DNA of 21,248 nt from a virus, in the IMG/VR virus record IMGVR_UViG_3300011113_000354, positions 1 to 21,248 of that record; one strand, given 5' to 3'. Of this stretch, positions 7,086-16,077 are shown one piece after another. The notes below the pieces were generated by a model, which did not search any database, was not told where the DNA came from, and worked only from the letters and a program-made list of their open reading frames with translations. Both the position numbers and the translations under genes were made by a program. Every line of letters starts with the position of its first letter. Position 1 is the first letter of the stretch.

Positions 7086-10000
7086 TTAAAATCCGCTAAA
7101 TTTAACCTGTTGATTTACATCTCTATAACTTCCAGTATCGTATAATAAATATATTTCTCCATTATTTGGTGAAGTATTTATATTTAAGAAATTATCACCA
7201 GGCACTATATTAGTATTATAATACGAAGCAGTGTAAGCTAAGGCTACAGTACTTGGATTTAAAAATGGATTTCCACCATTCAAATCTCCATCTGTAACTA
7301 ATATACGTGAACCACTTAATTCCCCATTATAAAATTCTATTTGAGAAGATTGTATAAAGGGTATCGAACCACTAGGTCCTATATTAGATCCACTCCAACT
7401 TTGAGTTATACTAAAATTATAGCTAGAAGGTAATATTATACCCGATGTTGCTCCTTTTAGATCAGGAAATGAACCAGCATTACTTCCTGTAATTCTATAC
7501 ATTTGAATCCCCGCCCCTGAAACTAACAAATTTTGAAACATAAAAGGTGAGTTCCAAGTTATATTACTACTTCCACTTCCTTGTGTTGCTATAGGGGTTC
7601 GAGTAGTTGCTTGGGGGGTTGGGTATTTATTTCTTTCAAGTAAATGTTGTTTTATAACAATACCTGTAGATACTCCTGCCCTAGCAGGAACAAAATCTTT
7701 TATTAATTTGAATAATGAATTATCAAAGTATTTAATTAATCTAATAAAATCATTATAGTTATAATTTTGAATATATTTTTGAAAATAATTATTTCTTAAA
7801 GAATCTAAATCGGAATACGATTGAGCGGATGATGATACTAACCTAGGATCACCTATATATTCCCCTATATTAAAGAACCCAATTTGTGAAGTAATATCGT
7901 CGTTTATTTCGTTTTGAGGTGAAAATGCTACTTCAACATAATTCACGTCTCTTGTATAACTTTGACTTATCGGATAGTCTTGCTGTACGGAATCAAATGT
8001 AGAGAGTACCTTGTTATCGGGTATGTTAGGTAAACTACTATTGTAAGGTATTAAAGTATTTTGTATTTTAATTTTATCCGATATAGGATTTTTTATACCT
8101 GCTGGAAATTGATCGAAAAATATAGATTGACTGTTTGCAGTAAATGTAGGGGTACTGTTAAAGCTAAAATTACTATTATTTACAAACGATGAAGTAGTAG
8201 CCCAGGATCCTGTCACTTTAGGGTGTATTGAGGTTGAACCAGTATATAATTCTCCACCTAAAGATGCTCTAAAAGCAAGTTGATTTGGTCCTTGATTTGT
8301 TCCGTTTCCTTCAATGGAATTAGGGTTCATTACATAATCGTCAAATACACTTTCGCTTATGCGAGTACTGTAGTACCTGATTTCTTGAAATGAACCTGAA
8401 AAATTGTTATAATTTGTTAAGCTTGATGTTCCAAAGAATGAAGTATTAGTTGCTATCCATATTGGATTATCCCCTGCTACTGAGCTAGAAGCCTGAAATC
8501 CTAATTGATTTCCGTCGTACCCACTATAGATTGAATTTTTAGCAAACAATGTAAAAGTACTGCTACTAACAAGTGCTACAGACCACCACCCACTATCATA
8601 AAATGGTAAATACACGCTTGCAGATGTACTTAAACTTGCTGTATTTGGTATAAAATCTAATTTTGCATATTGGTAGTAGGGGTCTATGGTTGATCCTGAA
8701 TAAGAAGCACTAGTATACCCTGATCCTGTATAAGTTAAAATAATAGTAGCTCGACCACTAGACCCAGAAATTGACCATAAACTTTGAGATCTAGGTATAT
8801 TAGATGTAGGTAGTCCGTTAGTTTTAAACCTGAACATTAAAGTTGCAGGAACGTTATTAGGGGCTGCCCAATTTGAATTTAAATTCCAAGAAGATGAAAT
8901 AAAGTTATTCCCGTTTTGTTTATAGGCATAATTATATTGATCATACCAATAATCCCAATCATTAGCATTATTTTTATCCTTCCCCCCATACTCATTTATT
9001 CGTAGTATTGTATCAGGGATACCATAAGATGTAATTAAATCTTTTAACCCCTCTACTGTTCCTTTTTTCTTAAGTAATAAAGGTAAATTATGATATAAAC
9101 GTTTATATAATCTTTTATTAATATCGTCTAAAGGTATACCACTATTAGACGAAGTGACATATTGATTTATATATTCAAAATCCGTAGGAGTAGGAAGAGA
9201 ACTTGTAGTATTAGGAAATAGTAATAAACTACCTTGAGAAGTAAGTCCTAAAAGTGAAGTATATATATTATTATCACTAAAGTTATTTTGATATATATTA
9301 ATACCTGTATCTCTTAATGCTTGAGCTACTATATCTTTTGATATACCATAATCTATTCTATTATCAGCATTAAATTTATTAGGTATATCTTTAATATAAA
9401 TCCAAATACTATCAAATAGTTGACCTAACATATCAACAAACAAATTAAGATTATCGTTATTTGGATCTTCTCTTAAATACCCAGGAATAGCATTTATTAA
9501 AATATTTTGATTATCTAGATCGTATAAAGAAGCAGATGTTAAACTGTTTGTTAACCAAGTAGCTACACTTCCTGTAGAACTTAGAATATAAGGTTTTGTA
9601 GTATTAGTTTTAGGATAAGCATATGAACTACTCTCATAATACAAATAATATTCATACCCATCAAAATTAGTAATTAAATCATCAATTTTATTTTCTATAA
9701 TAGTTTTACTTCCTAAAACAGCTAAAGACGATGAAGTAGACCCAGTAATTTGAGTATTAATTTTATTAATATCGTTTTGATAAGATTCAATTAATGAAAC
9801 TTTATCATAAAAATTATTTATCCTCTGTTCTGCACTTGAAAAAAATACAAAGCTATTATAATCTGTATAATCTACATTAATTTCTATTCCTTTTTCTTCT
9901 AAAATACTATTTAAGTTATATAAAGGTTTTCTAGAACCTGATAAACTTATATTAGCTGAGCCTGTTAAGGTATTATAATTTATATATTGGGTAGAATTAT

Positions 10001-10724
10001 TAACTTGGTTTTTTAAATTAATGTTAATATTAGGTCCTTTTAATTTAATATTATCATCAACAAAGTCAAAAACAGTATTAATATCTATATTATATGCTAA
10101 AGGGTCAGATAATTGTTCTACAATCCAACACTCACTTTTTAAATCAAATTCATCAGGGAGGGGCTCATATAGTTTTATTAATATTGTAGGATCTCCAGGA
10201 TTAGAATTATCTAATAAAATATTATTAGCTATTACTAATTGATTATTTCCAAAATCTAAATAAAAATCAAAATAATCTGCCTGAGATTCTTGGATTTGCT
10301 GAATAAAGTTATTAACTGAAGAAATTAAATTTTCATTAGATATAACTGTAGTATTTAATCTAACCTCAGTTCTATCTGAGCTAATTTCATCTATATAGTA
10401 TCTATCTAAAGGGGAAGAAAATAAGAGTTTTCGTAAAAAATTATATACAGTATTGTATTGCCCTACAGAGTATCCAGATGACTTTAAGTCATTTTCGGGA
10501 TCAATTGTAACCTTATTATCAACTAAAATATAATTAGAAAAATTTACGTTTCCCGCAATTATATCATTATTTAAATTATATATAAAATATTCTAAATAAT
10601 CTGTAGCAGAATTAAATGATACATTAACTTCATTAGATATAATTAATGAAGTATCTGAAACAGAATAGTTCTGTAATTCAAATGTTGTGGGGTCAATGTT
10701 TTGTATGTTAACTATTTCCGCCAT
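7086..10724 (-). CDS. Large mosaic tail protein with tail-protein-I-like core and LamG-like lectin domain
   Basis: At 1212 aa this is the largest protein in the window. Residues 1-300 are Asn/Asp-rich with no recognised domain. Residues about 297-350 form a likely helical linker. Residues 425-480 (FVDMLGQLFDSIWIYIKDIP) and 540-581 (RLYHNLPLLLKKKGT, then GLKDLITSYGIPDTILRINE and YGG) resemble a motif of phage tail protein I-like baseplate proteins. Residues about 615-800 read as a concanavalin/LamG-like jelly roll (SLWSISGSS, WWSVALV, FQEIRYYSTRIS), a fold often used for glycan binding. Near residue 1005 is SLFKLIKDFVPARAG, then HLLERNKYP. It probably joins the baseplate to a receptor-binding or adhesion domain. 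Its start overlaps the end of the 138-aa gene by 17 bp, suggesting coupled translation. Confidence 0.62.
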   Translation of the reverse strand: MAEIVNIQNIDPTTFELQNYSVSDTSLIISNEVNVSFNSATDYLEYFIYNLNNDIIAGNVNFSNYILVDNKVTIDPENDLKSSGYSVGQYNTVYNFLRKLLFSSPLDRYYIDEISSDRTEVRLNTTVISNENLISSVNNFIQQIQESQADYFDFYLDFGNNQLVIANNILLDNSNPGDPTILIKLYEPLPDEFDLKSECWIVEQLSDPLAYNIDINTVFDFVDDNIKLKGPNININLKNQVNNSTQYINYNTLTGSANISLSGSRKPLYNLNSILEEKGIEINVDYTDYNSFVFFSSAEQRINNFYDKVSLIESYQNDINKINTQITGSTSSSLAVLGSKTIIENKIDDLITNFDGYEYYLYYESSSYAYPKTNTTKPYILSSTGSVATWLTNSLTSASLYDLDNQNILINAIPGYLREDPNNDNLNLFVDMLGQLFDSIWIYIKDIPNKFNADNRIDYGISKDIVAQALRDTGINIYQNNFSDNNIYTSLLGLTSQGSLLLFPNTTSSLPTPTDFEYINQYVTSSNSGIPLDDINKRLYKRLYHNLPLLLKKKGTVEGLKDLITSYGIPDTILRINEYGGKDKNNANDWDYWYDQYNYAYKQNGNNFISSSWNLNSNWAAPNNVPATLMFRFKTNGLPTSNIPRSQSLWSISGSSGRATIILTYTGSGYTSASYSGSTIDPYYQYAKLDFIPNTASLSTSASVYLPFYDSGWWSVALVSSSTFTLFAKNSIYSGYDGNQLGFQASSSVAGDNPIWIATNTSFFGTSSLTNYNNFSGSFQEIRYYSTRISESVFDDYVMNPNSIEGNGTNQGPNQLAFRASLGGELYTGSTSIHPKVTGSWATTSSFVNNSNFSFNSTPTFTANSQSIFFDQFPAGIKNPISDKIKIQNTLIPYNSSLPNIPDNKVLSTFDSVQQDYPISQSYTRDVNYVEVAFSPQNEINDDITSQIGFFNIGEYIGDPRLVSSSAQSYSDLDSLRNNYFQKYIQNYNYNDFIRLIKYFDNSLFKLIKDFVPARAGVSTGIVIKQHLLERNKYPTPQATTRTPIATQGSGSSNITWNSPFMFQNLLVSGAGIQMYRITGSNAGSFPDLKGATSGIILPSSYNFSITQSWSGSNIGPSGSIPFIQSSQIEFYNGELSGSRILVTDGDLNGGNPFLNPSTVALAYTASYYNTNIVPGDNFLNINTSPNNGEIYLLYDTGSYRDVNQQVKFSGF

Positions 10725-11124
10725 TGGTTGATAAAGATGATATTACAGATGATATATTATTTGATTGTTGATTTGATAATTCTAAAACTTGTTGTTGTAA
10801 TTCGTTATTTTCTTCTCGCAATTGGTTTACTTCTTCTGTTAAAGCTTCTATTAAAGGGTCAACTGTTTCATTTCCAATATATTCTTTACTTGTTCTAATT
10901 AAATATTCATGTGAATTTATTTCTCCTAATTTTGGAATATCAAAAAATAAATTTTGATATTGGTTAAAAAATTGATTAACCTGTACCTCAGTAGAAGGAA
11001 TAGAAGCCGCTACATTTTCGACACTAGGTGTAAAAACTAATTGACTAAACTGTGTATCAATTACTTTTGTGTATTGATTTTTATTATATACAGTTTTAGT
11101 TAAATTAACTATTTCTTTAGCCAT
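10708..11124 (-). CDS. Small structural protein with C-terminal coiled coil (138 aa)
   Basis: The N-terminal ~85 residues form a polar domain with TEVQVNQFFNQYQNLFFDIP and NSHEYLIRTSKEYIG. Residues about 90-118 (LIEALTEEVNQLREENNELQ) are a clear heptad coiled coil, followed by a Ser/Asn-rich tail. The length and coiled coil suggest an oligomeric connector, perhaps linking the large tail protein encoded immediately downstream to the baseplate. Its start overlaps the 377-aa gene by 8 bp and its end overlaps the 1212-aa gene by 17 bp, so the three are probably translated together. I do not recognise a T4 counterpart. Confidence 0.6.
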   Translation of the reverse strand: MAKEIVNLTKTVYNKNQYTKVIDTQFSQLVFTPSVENVAASIPSTEVQVNQFFNQYQNLFFDIPKLGEINSHEYLIRTSKEYIGNETVDPLIEALTEEVNQLREENNELQQQVLELSNQQSNNISSVISSLSTNGGNS

Positions 11125-12250
11125 TGGTTACTTTAAATAAACAATTATTATCTAATACTTTTGTAGTTCCTCCTATAGTAGTTTGTACCAATATAGTATA
11201 ATACCTTTCAGGCTCCAACCCATTCATATAAATATCAAAATAATTACTATCTGAATCTGCACTTATTTTAGTATAAGTTGTATCAAAATCTATTACATAC
11301 TCATTTGTATCTAAATCTTTTATAGCATAATATGAAGCAGTAGGTAAATAATAGTTAGTAGTATAAATAGATGAGGTTTGAAATGTTCTAGTTGGGTATT
11401 GTGGTCTTACATTTAATCTAAATCTTTGTATACTTTCACTATAATACACTCCAGGATTATCTCCTAATGAAATATATACTTGGGGATTAGTTATTATGGT
11501 TTGAGTAGAGGAACCTGTATTCCATATAAAATCATCCCATTTAAATTCTAAACATGGAGGGTATATGGTGTGGGTATCTCTAGAAAAATATTTTAAAGTT
11601 ATTTGTTCATTAATATTATTTACAAATTCTTGAGAAGGATCTTGTCTAACAATAAATCCATAGTTAGGCCAAGCACTTCCAGTCCACTGTTGAATAATAG
11701 ATTTGACATCAAAATTTAAATCTAAACTTGAATAATATGAAAAAGACTGAGAAGCTTGAGAACCTGTCCACCATACTCCCCCTCCTGAAGAACTAGGATT
11801 AGCAGATAAATTATATGAACCTGTTGAATTTGCCCCAAACCCACTAGTTAACCAAGCATTACTTCCTGATTGGGTTCTCCATATCCAAGATACACCATTT
11901 TGAACCTCGGGATTATCTAAATAATGACCTGTTCCCATTTCCCAAGATTGAGATAGGGCATTTACTAATATTGTAGTAGTTTTGGTAAGTCCTTCAACGT
12001 TAGCTACATATAACTTTAAATTAGAAGCCCATTGATTAGTTCCTATTAAAGAAGCACTTACATATGTAATTTCATCAGAATCAAATTGAACTAAAAAACG
12101 GGAAGCTTGAGGATATTCTCCATTTGTTTCTGTAACTCCTGTTTTAAAATTAGTAGATGCTTCTAAAATCTCATCTATTCCTGTATTCATAGCAGGATAA
12201 GCCGAATATAGTGTAGCGTCTTGAGAAGGGAATATTTTATATACTGCCAT
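11117..12250 (-). CDS. Virion protein with DNRLRE-like beta domain (377 aa)
   Basis: The protein begins MAVYKIFPSQDATLYSAYP, followed by LEASTNFKTG and then ASRFLVQFD. This order of an early 'polymorphic attachment' strand, a glycine-containing turn and a repeated 'R-x-L-x-F' strand resembles the DNRLRE/CBM96-like jelly-roll domain of surface and carbohydrate-binding proteins. Further segments include LDLNFDVKSIIQQWTGS (near 175-192) and PPCLEFKWDDFIW (near 234). The last ~100 residues form a second beta-rich part. It lies just downstream of gp6 (9 bp gap), so it is probably a baseplate-attached protein. The domain assignment is from pattern memory only and needs a profile search; the structural role is supported by position. 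Confidence 0.58.
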   Translation of the reverse strand: MAVYKIFPSQDATLYSAYPAMNTGIDEILEASTNFKTGVTETNGEYPQASRFLVQFDSDEITYVSASLIGTNQWASNLKLYVANVEGLTKTTTILVNALSQSWEMGTGHYLDNPEVQNGVSWIWRTQSGSNAWLTSGFGANSTGSYNLSANPSSSGGGVWWTGSQASQSFSYYSSLDLNFDVKSIIQQWTGSAWPNYGFIVRQDPSQEFVNNINEQITLKYFSRDTHTIYPPCLEFKWDDFIWNTGSSTQTIITNPQVYISLGDNPGVYYSESIQRFRLNVRPQYPTRTFQTSSIYTTNYYLPTASYYAIKDLDTNEYVIDFDTTYTKISADSDSNYFDIYMNGLEPERYYTILVQTTIGGTTKVLDNNCLFKVTNG

Positions 12251-12259
12251 TTTATGTTA

Positions 12260-14116
12260 TTATAAAGGTACTACTCTGCCTTGAATATCTGTATTTGGAT
12301 ATTTTACTTCAAATATCATAGGGTCAAGTGAAGGATATACTACATTATCTTTTGTAGCTCCTGCGGTATCATACGAGTATTGACTATATCCTAAACTTGT
12401 ACCTACTTTATTTGTAATTGCTATATTTTTAACTGTTTGAACCCCTTCAATTCTATCTAATAAGATATAAACATCTCTAAGGATTATAGGTTGATTGATT
12501 TGCCATTTATCTATTGCAAAATAATCTTGCAATGCTGTTATACATTTAGATAATATTTCGTTTGAGTTATAGTTAGGTAATACTATAATGTCAAAATTTA
12601 ATCCAATATTAATAATAAAGGCATCTTTAACTCTAATAGAATCCCCAATTATTCTATGTTGGGATAAATAGGTAGTTAAATTTTGCTTTAAAGTAGTAGT
12701 GGTAGTAGTTAAATTTTTGCTTATATTATAAGTTAAAATATATAAATCTAATGTAGTAGGTATTTCACCTAATCCTGTATTTTGTAACTTAGTAGGTTCA
12801 ATAAAAGCTTTAGCTATATTACCATATTTAGAGGGCATAGATAAAGCTCTAACCAAATAATCATTAGCTGTTACATTTCTTAATTGGGTAGAAAAATTAG
12901 CTATAGCATTTTGTCTAATATCTTCAATAGTATCACCATCATTCCCCCCATCAGCTGCCTCAGGGTTATTAATTGCTAATGAAGCAAATACTTGATTAGC
13001 GGTTGATGTGGTTAAATTTGTAACTTTAAATACTGGATTACCTGAAAAATTATTAATAGAATTAGCAGAAACATTTGCTGTTACCCCACCTCCTGTTAAA
13101 TACCTAACTGTTAAAGTTGTATTTGAAGGAGCTATACCATATGTTTTGGTAAACATAAAATTTGTAGGATCATAAGCTGTATTAAGCTTATTTCTTTCAA
13201 ATAATAATCCTAATCCTATATTATCAGAATTTGGGATAATTTCTTCATCATTATCATTAACATTCCCTGCTCCAAATTGTAGTTGTAGTGTAGTTTCATT
13301 TAAAACTCTTGTAACAAATCTTCTTTGAACTTTTTTAAGTTTTAATAAATAGGGAACATCACCTGAATTATTAGAATTATTAGGATCATTTGGGTTAGAA
13401 TTACGAATTGAATCGTATACATTTTCTTGAGCTAAATAATCTACCTCATACCATACATTACCATTACTATCAGTTATATCCAATATACCTATAATTCTAT
13501 CGGCATTAATTTCTACTGTAGCAAATTCTGTAGGAGAACTAAAAGAAAAAGTAGTAGTATTAATAGTAGCTGATATGGCTTTTCTAGACTTTTTTAGTAA
13601 AAATAAAGTAGGAGAATTTCCTGAGATCTGGTATACTGATACTTCTGTAGGATCTGAAGAACTAGATACAGAAAAATCTATGTCGTCTTGAACTAAAAAA
13701 CTTGTAGGTGAAACTAAATTAGTAGAAACTATTGAGTTTTGTGGTATATATAAAGCATAATCATAGTCTGGGACTTGTTCTGCCCCTGAGGTTTTAGCAG
13801 GAACTTGTTGATAAAAATCAACTGTAACAGCAGCTACACCGGTTACATTTGGTTTATACCCAAACATATAAGCTAATTGATACAAATTATTAGATTGTCT
13901 TGCAAATTGTAAATAATTCTCCTGAACTTGATTGTCGATATAAAATGATAAAATATCACCTACATATGAAGCCATTTCCATAAACATCATCCCAGGGGAA
14001 GATGGAGAAAAATCGTTATATGTTGTAGGAAAATAAGTACGAGCATAATTAATTAAATTAGCTCTTAACTCATTAAAATCCTTATTTATATAAGTTATGT
14101 TTTTATTAGCTGCCAT
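12260..14116 (-). CDS. gp6: Baseplate wedge protein, gp6-like (baseplate J family)
   Basis: This 618-aa protein is close in length to T4 gp6 (about 660 aa). The N-terminus carries a conserved-looking block, YINKDFNELRANLINYAR (9-26), DFSPSSPGMMFMEMASYVGD (35-54) and FYIDNQVQENYLQFA, typical of gp6-like proteins of T4-like phages. The baseplate J-like core follows, with DTIEDIRQNAIANFSTQ (near 393-409) and then NVTANDYLVRALS and YGNIAKAFIE. In T4, gp6 dimers connect wedges and, with gp25 and gp53, form the inner ring that changes shape when the sheath contracts. The gp25 stop overlaps this start in a TAATG junction, and the 377-aa protein follows. This is one of the firmest calls in the window. 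Confidence 0.86.
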   Translation of the reverse strand: MAANKNITYINKDFNELRANLINYARTYFPTTYNDFSPSSPGMMFMEMASYVGDILSFYIDNQVQENYLQFARQSNNLYQLAYMFGYKPNVTGVAAVTVDFYQQVPAKTSGAEQVPDYDYALYIPQNSIVSTNLVSPTSFLVQDDIDFSVSSSSDPTEVSVYQISGNSPTLFLLKKSRKAISATINTTTFSFSSPTEFATVEINADRIIGILDITDSNGNVWYEVDYLAQENVYDSIRNSNPNDPNNSNNSGDVPYLLKLKKVQRRFVTRVLNETTLQLQFGAGNVNDNDEEIIPNSDNIGLGLLFERNKLNTAYDPTNFMFTKTYGIAPSNTTLTVRYLTGGGVTANVSANSINNFSGNPVFKVTNLTTSTANQVFASLAINNPEAADGGNDGDTIEDIRQNAIANFSTQLRNVTANDYLVRALSMPSKYGNIAKAFIEPTKLQNTGLGEIPTTLDLYILTYNISKNLTTTTTTLKQNLTTYLSQHRIIGDSIRVKDAFIINIGLNFDIIVLPNYNSNEILSKCITALQDYFAIDKWQINQPIILRDVYILLDRIEGVQTVKNIAITNKVGTSLGYSQYSYDTAGATKDNVVYPSLDPMIFEVKYPNTDIQGRVVPL

Positions 14117-14523
14117 TATGTAAATTCAAGTTGAATAGTATCTACTACACTAGTATCTATAACATTATATGTTAAATTGACTAATATAGAATTATAGTCA
14201 TTATTAGGTAAAATTTGTAAATCTTGAACTAATACAGTAGGAAAGAATGATTTTATTTGAGATTCAATATTTTCTTTTAAAAACTCTATATTTCCACTTG
14301 TTATTTGCTCAAATATAAAAGCTCTTAACCCCGATCCAAAATTAGGATTTAAATATCTTTCAGAAGGATTAGTAAGAAAAAAATTAATTAAATTATTTTT
14401 TATTGCATCTTTACTAACATAGGTTGAATTAAATACACCAGGGGTATTAAATAATATAGATACACCTAGTGCTGTACTAGGTTTAAAATCTATAGGATTT
14501 ATTATACGTGCCCCAAATGCCAT
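14116..14523 (-). CDS. gp25: Baseplate wedge protein, gp25-like
   Basis: At 135 aa this matches the size of T4 gp25 (132 aa). The core motif ERYLNPNFGSGLRAFIFEQ lies at residues 55-73, the conserved 'ER..P.FG..L..F.FE' pattern of the gp25/TssE (GPW_gp25) family. It is followed by a helix (NIEFLKENIESQIKSFFP) and terminal beta strands (VNLTYNVIDTSVVDTIQLEF). In contractile tails and type VI secretion baseplates this protein nucleates sheath assembly at the wedge. Although once called a lysozyme, the family has no established lytic activity. TAATG stop-start overlaps join it to the 120-aa gene upstream and gp6 downstream, the same gp25-gp6 order seen in many contractile tails. Confidence 0.86.
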   Translation of the reverse strand: MAFGARIINPIDFKPSTALGVSILFNTPGVFNSTYVSKDAIKNNLINFFLTNPSERYLNPNFGSGLRAFIFEQITSGNIEFLKENIESQIKSFFPTVLVQDLQILPNNDYNSILVNLTYNVIDTSVVDTIQLEFT

Positions 14524-14885
14524 TATTTATTTCCTTTCATTAGTCCCATTATCATATCTAATCCTACATTTCCTGAGGGTAAAGCTGAACCTTCACCTAT
14601 AGTATCCATACCAGGCCTTACTTGTAAAGTATTAGCCATGATAGAGGTATCATTAGAATTAAAAGATAAAGTATCTTGCCCTGGTGTAAAATCTCCCATT
14701 ATAGCTTGCATCATAGCGCGTTTGTCTATTTTAGGAGCAGAAGAAATAGTAGGAGTTTGAATTTGTTCTGTAACTACAGCTGCTTTAGAAGCACGAACTG
14801 CTTCGAGAAGAATATCTTTAAGTTCTTCTTGAATTGCTTCTCTTACAGCTTCTTTAATGATTTTTTTAAAGTCTTGGGTTTTCAT
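14523..14885 (-). CDS. Small baseplate-module protein of unknown function (120 aa)
   Basis: The N-terminal 35 residues (MKTQDFKKIIKEAVREAIQE, then ELKDILLEAVRASKA) form a strongly amphipathic charged helix. The rest is a low-complexity, Met/Gly/Ser-rich region containing KRAMMQAIMGDFTPGQD and a final NVGLDMIMGLMKGNK. This resembles a helix followed by a flexible tail with short binding motifs, as in assembly chaperones or linkers, but no family is recognised. It lies between the 391-aa protein and gp25. Its stop overlaps the gp25 start (TAATG), so it is co-translated with core baseplate genes. The ATG at 14885 is 2 nt downstream of an ATATTTATAA stretch that partly resembles the candidate late promoter. 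Confidence 0.55.
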   Translation of the reverse strand: MKTQDFKKIIKEAVREAIQEELKDILLEAVRASKAAVVTEQIQTPTISSAPKIDKRAMMQAIMGDFTPGQDTLSFNSNDTSIMANTLQVRPGMDTIGEGSALPSGNVGLDMIMGLMKGNK

Positions 14886-14901
14886 GATTATAAATATTAA
14901 A

Positions 14902-16077
14902 TTAGTAAGCTTTTAAATTATCTCTGTCAATAATAAGTTTAAGTTCTTCAATTAATGTTTGAGGGTTAGTGGTAAAAGATAAAGGAGTTTCTATAAGTTT
15001 AATTCCACTTTGATTAATTCCAACTGCTTTTCTACGGATAACAGTAGGATTAAATGGCACTTCTTCAATTTCTATTATAAATCCTTGGTATGAAGTTTGA
15101 TTTAAAGTTTCTTCTGCTATTTCTTGTCTGTTATTTATATTTTGTAAATCTTCTGAAATAGGAGTTAGTTCATCTTTTATATTATTTTCTATTAAACATT
15201 TAAGTAAGAAAATATCTAATATTCTTAATAATAAAATTGCTGTATTAATAGTAGTACTAATTACAGCTATAGGAGGAGCAACTGAATTTATAGCAGATTC
15301 TAATTTATCTATTTTTGGGGTTCCTGTTAGAGTATATTTTTGTTGTTCTGCTATTATATCAATTTCGGACAAAGCACTTTGTAAACCAGCAGGTAATCTT
15401 AAAGGAGGAACAAATAATGATAACTGTTTTCCTACTATTAAAATGCTTAATTTAATTCCTCTTAAAGTTTTTAATATAGATTTAGATATTCTTAAACCAA
15501 TAGAAGCAATTGTTAAAGCAACTGTTATAGTTTGTAAAATTTGAGCTATTTTTTCTAACGAACCTAATAAATTATTTCTTATATTAATAATATTTTTTAA
15601 AACAGGTTGTGGGGGGCAAGAAGGGGGAAATAAGATAATTAAAGTTGCCAATATTGATTTCCTTTGTTCAAAAGAAATGGTTTTAAGATTAATTTTTCCT
15701 GTAAATACATCCTCAATAAGTTTAGGATCAACAGAAGTAAGTTCACCTCCTAAATCACTTCCTAATTTAATTATTGAGGGTTTAGAAAAATCTTTTTTTA
15801 TAACAAAGTTTAATACAATAGGTCTAACATTAAGTTTACTTATTATAAGATTTGTTATAGTAGGGATAATAAGATTTTTAATTTGGGATATTTGTTTATT
15901 TATAATATTAGGAAGTTTTTCAATTCCCTTAGGTTTTAAAGCATTAGGTAATGAATTAAAAACAACATTAGGATCTGTTGTAGTTAATTTGATATTCAAA
16001 TCATTCTGTAAAGCTTTATCTTTACTAGCCTGACTAAGAATATCAGCTTGTTGAATATTAATTTTTTTAATTTCCAT
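14902..16077 (-). CDS. Hydrophobic helical baseplate-region protein of unknown function (391 aa)
   Basis: The protein is Ile/Leu-rich and mostly helical. Hydrophobic stretches lie near residues 140-150, 178-195 and 265-297 (AVISTTINTAILLLRILDIF), with a proline-cysteine patch PPSCPPQP at 151-158. The C-terminal part (IIEIEEVPFNPTVIRRKA, then LIETPLSFTTNPQTLIEELK) looks like a small beta domain and is the most conserved-looking part. The hydrophobic helices could form a pore-lining or membrane-contacting element, or pack within the hub. T4 has no obvious single counterpart, and it is too short for a tape measure of a typical T4-like tail. It sits between the spike and gp25, joined to the spike gene by a TAATG junction. 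Confidence 0.55.
   Translation of the reverse strand: MEIKKINIQQADILSQASKDKALQNDLNIKLTTTDPNVVFNSLPNALKPKGIEKLPNIINKQISQIKNLIIPTITNLIISKLNVRPIVLNFVIKKDFSKPSIIKLGSDLGGELTSVDPKLIEDVFTGKINLKTISFEQRKSILATLIILFPPSCPPQPVLKNIINIRNNLLGSLEKIAQILQTITVALTIASIGLRISKSILKTLRGIKLSILIVGKQLSLFVPPLRLPAGLQSALSEIDIIAEQQKYTLTGTPKIDKLESAINSVAPPIAVISTTINTAILLLRILDIFLLKCLIENNIKDELTPISEDLQNINNRQEIAEETLNQTSYQGFIIEIEEVPFNPTVIRRKAVGINQSGIKLIETPLSFTTNPQTLIEELKLIIDRDNLKAY

Noticed and set aside
10021-10898. Two short plus-strand frames antisense to the 1212-aa and 138-aa genes
   Set aside because: They are antisense to well-supported genes with coupled starts, and the second is mostly Leu/Ile low-complexity text.
14676-14900. 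A 74-codon plus-strand frame opposite the 120-aa gene
   Set aside because: Its Phe/Ser/Cys-rich text is that of an antisense shadow, and the minus-strand gene is joined to gp25 by a TAATG overlap.
15677-16033. A 118-codon plus-strand frame
   Set aside because: It lies entirely inside the 391-aa minus-strand gene and its hydrophobic text mirrors the AT-rich coding strand opposite.
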